Assembly (NCBI GenBank): GCA_017558165.1
Contig: JAFYWE010000017.1
Coordinates: 1 to 6,007, forward strand
Direction: 5' to 3'
DNA length: 6,007 nt
DNA from: Bacteroidaceae bacterium
GTDB taxonomy: Bacteria; Bacteroidota; Bacteroidia; Bacteroidales; Bacteroidaceae
Positions 5,941 to 6,007 of this stretch are shown here, one piece after another. A model generated the notes under the pieces. That model ran no database searches, had not been told where the DNA came from, and saw nothing but the letters and a program-made list of their open reading frames with translations. How positions within the stretch are numbered: position 1 is the first letter of the stretch; the number at the start of each line of letters is the position of its first letter. Position numbers and translations under genes: made by a program.

Positions 5941-6007
5941 TTACCCTATTCTTGCAATGGTCTTGATGTTGTTTATTTTCTTGAGGTTCTCGCATATGTT
6001 CCTTACG
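5941..6007 (-). CDS. 3' end of a rel/spoT-type (p)ppGpp synthetase/hydrolase gene (partial)
   Basis: The last 21 codons read VRNICENLKKINNIKTIARIG and stop at TAA (5943-5941); the gene continues past the right edge. It aligns without gaps with 4372-4438. Of 67 bases 11 differ, and most changes are in third codon positions (only Lys/Arg and Gln/Asn differ in protein). The two copies therefore diverged while both were under protein-level selection, and this is not a fresh duplication. As the outer copy, this is probably the end of the working gene, which makes and degrades the stringent-response alarmone. The window shows too little to prove that it is full length. Unlike the inner copy it has no terminator: the HExxH frame begins directly behind its stop. 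Confidence 0.6.
   Translation of the reverse strand, partial: VRNICENLKKINNIKTIARIG

Noticed and set aside
4372..6007. An insertion sequence or integrative element explaining the cassette
   Set aside because: There is no transposase, integrase or terminal inverted repeat between the two rel ends. The flanking repeats are diverged coding sequence, not a short identical target duplication, so homologous exchange fits better.

Overview
The window looks like a chromosomal segment of a Bacteroidota bacterium, most likely of the order Bacteroidales (Prevotella- or Bacteroides-like). The evidence is a -33/-7 promoter of the Bacteroides type (TTTG, then TAnnTTTG), A-rich leaders without Shine-Dalgarno sequences, and the sequence style of the M23 peptidase and MerR-type regulator. 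No species can be named from the sequence alone.

Left and centre (about 84-4374) is ordinary core genome. alaS (alanyl-tRNA synthetase, complete, minus strand) is divergent from a two-gene plus-strand operon: a membrane-anchored M23 endopeptidase followed after 1 nt by a small MerR-family regulator. The 302-bp divergent gap carries a promoter for each side. A 45-nt hairpin ends the MerR gene and covers the stop codons of two convergent genes. At the left edge alaS runs into a perfect 100-bp palindrome, which may be a terminator, a contig-end fold-back artefact, or both.

The right part (about 4372-6007, all minus strand) is different. Two diverged copies of the same gene 3' end, which I read as the C-terminal ACT domain of the (p)ppGpp synthetase/hydrolase Rel, bracket a visibly AT-rich cassette of about 1.4 kb. 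In transcription order the cassette holds a zincin-like (HExxH) toxin-domain fragment with no N-terminus or ATG, a complete secreted immunity-like protein coupled to it by an ATGA overlap, and a truncated, twice-frameshifted paralogue of that protein. The cassette begins exactly at the stop codon of one rel copy and ends within a few bases of the other rel fragment.

The most economical reading is an orphan polymorphic-toxin tip with its immunity genes, brought to the 3' end of rel by recombination with a foreign rel-linked segment. The outer rel copy would then be the active gene and the inner one a displaced relic. The toxin, immunity and transfer roles are inference; the repeat, frameshifts, overlap and composition change are visible in the sequence.
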